Source of the DNA: Arenibacter sp. F26102
Lineage (GTDB): Bacteria > Bacteroidota > Bacteroidia > Flavobacteriales > Flavobacteriaceae
Reading direction: 5' to 3'
Assembly (NCBI RefSeq): GCF_023015865.1
Contig: NZ_JALKBC010000002.1
Span: 186,001 to 250,000, forward strand
DNA: 64,000 bases
Shown: positions 63,997 through 64,000 of the stretch, piece after piece
Numbering within the stretch: position 1 is the first letter of the stretch
Layout of the letters: every line of letters starts with the position of its first letter
Program-made: the position numbers and the translations under genes
The notes under the pieces: model-generated
Told to the model about the DNA's origin: nothing
Databases searched by the model: none
Seen by the model: the letters and a program-made list of their open reading frames with translations, nothing else

Positions 63997-64000
63997 ATTA

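Overview
The window comes from a marine-type member of the Flavobacteriaceae (Bacteroidota). The evidence is low-GC coding sequence, few Shine-Dalgarno sites, recurrent TAnnTTTG -7 promoter elements, a FecI/FecR/TonB-receptor locus, a SusC/SusD polysaccharide utilization locus with a hybrid two-component regulator, and a zinc-less ribosomal protein L36. I cannot fix the genus from sequence alone.

Layout. 1-6.9 kb is the tail of the S10/spc/alpha ribosomal operon (rplF, partial, to rplQ) with secY, infA and rpoA. 7-18.9 kb holds housekeeping genes: carA, eno, a starch/glycogen synthase-like GT5, gltA, two amidinotransferase-superfamily hydrolases (DDAH-like and CtlX-like), a BCCT transporter, one unknown gene and argS. 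19-26.2 kb is a probable sugar unit: a membrane-spanning LamG/winged-helix regulator, an exported Gfo/Idh oxidoreductase, and a HEAT-repeat protein with two DUF1080 domains. 26.3-32.4 kb is an ECF sigma / FecR / TonB-receptor locus divergent from an Asp-rich repetitive lipoprotein. The fecR leader and the lipoprotein leader share one ungapped 40-bp promoter-like element. 32.5-45.8 kb is mixed housekeeping (ffh, folD, a PAS kinase, M19 dipeptidase, fabV, esterase, aldo/keto reductase, sugar isomerase-like protein, VOC protein, alpha/beta hydrolase, HerA-like ATPase) with two palindromic intergenic elements. 46-58 kb is a beta-glucan (laminarin-type) PUL: hybrid two-component sensor, a 34-aa membrane peptide, SusC, SusD, a surface lipoprotein and a GH16 lipoprotein. 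58-62.6 kb has a response regulator overlapping a PAS protein that keeps a kinase H-box but lacks the ATPase domain, then an S9 peptidase.

62.7-64 kb is a compact cluster: a MarR regulator with a four-cysteine tail, a DUF2024 gene interrupted by one amber codon, and a CPVC thioredoxin-like protein. A TTAGGAATCCTAA-type palindrome lies upstream of each gene. At the thioredoxin-like gene it exactly fills the spacer of a Bacteroidota promoter. This is the best candidate for an undescribed small regulon.

The second strongest candidate is the ECF regulon at 28.9-32.4 kb. There a sigma factor appears to drive both its receptor operon and a surface lipoprotein built from four ~42-residue repeats and three ~113-residue repeats.
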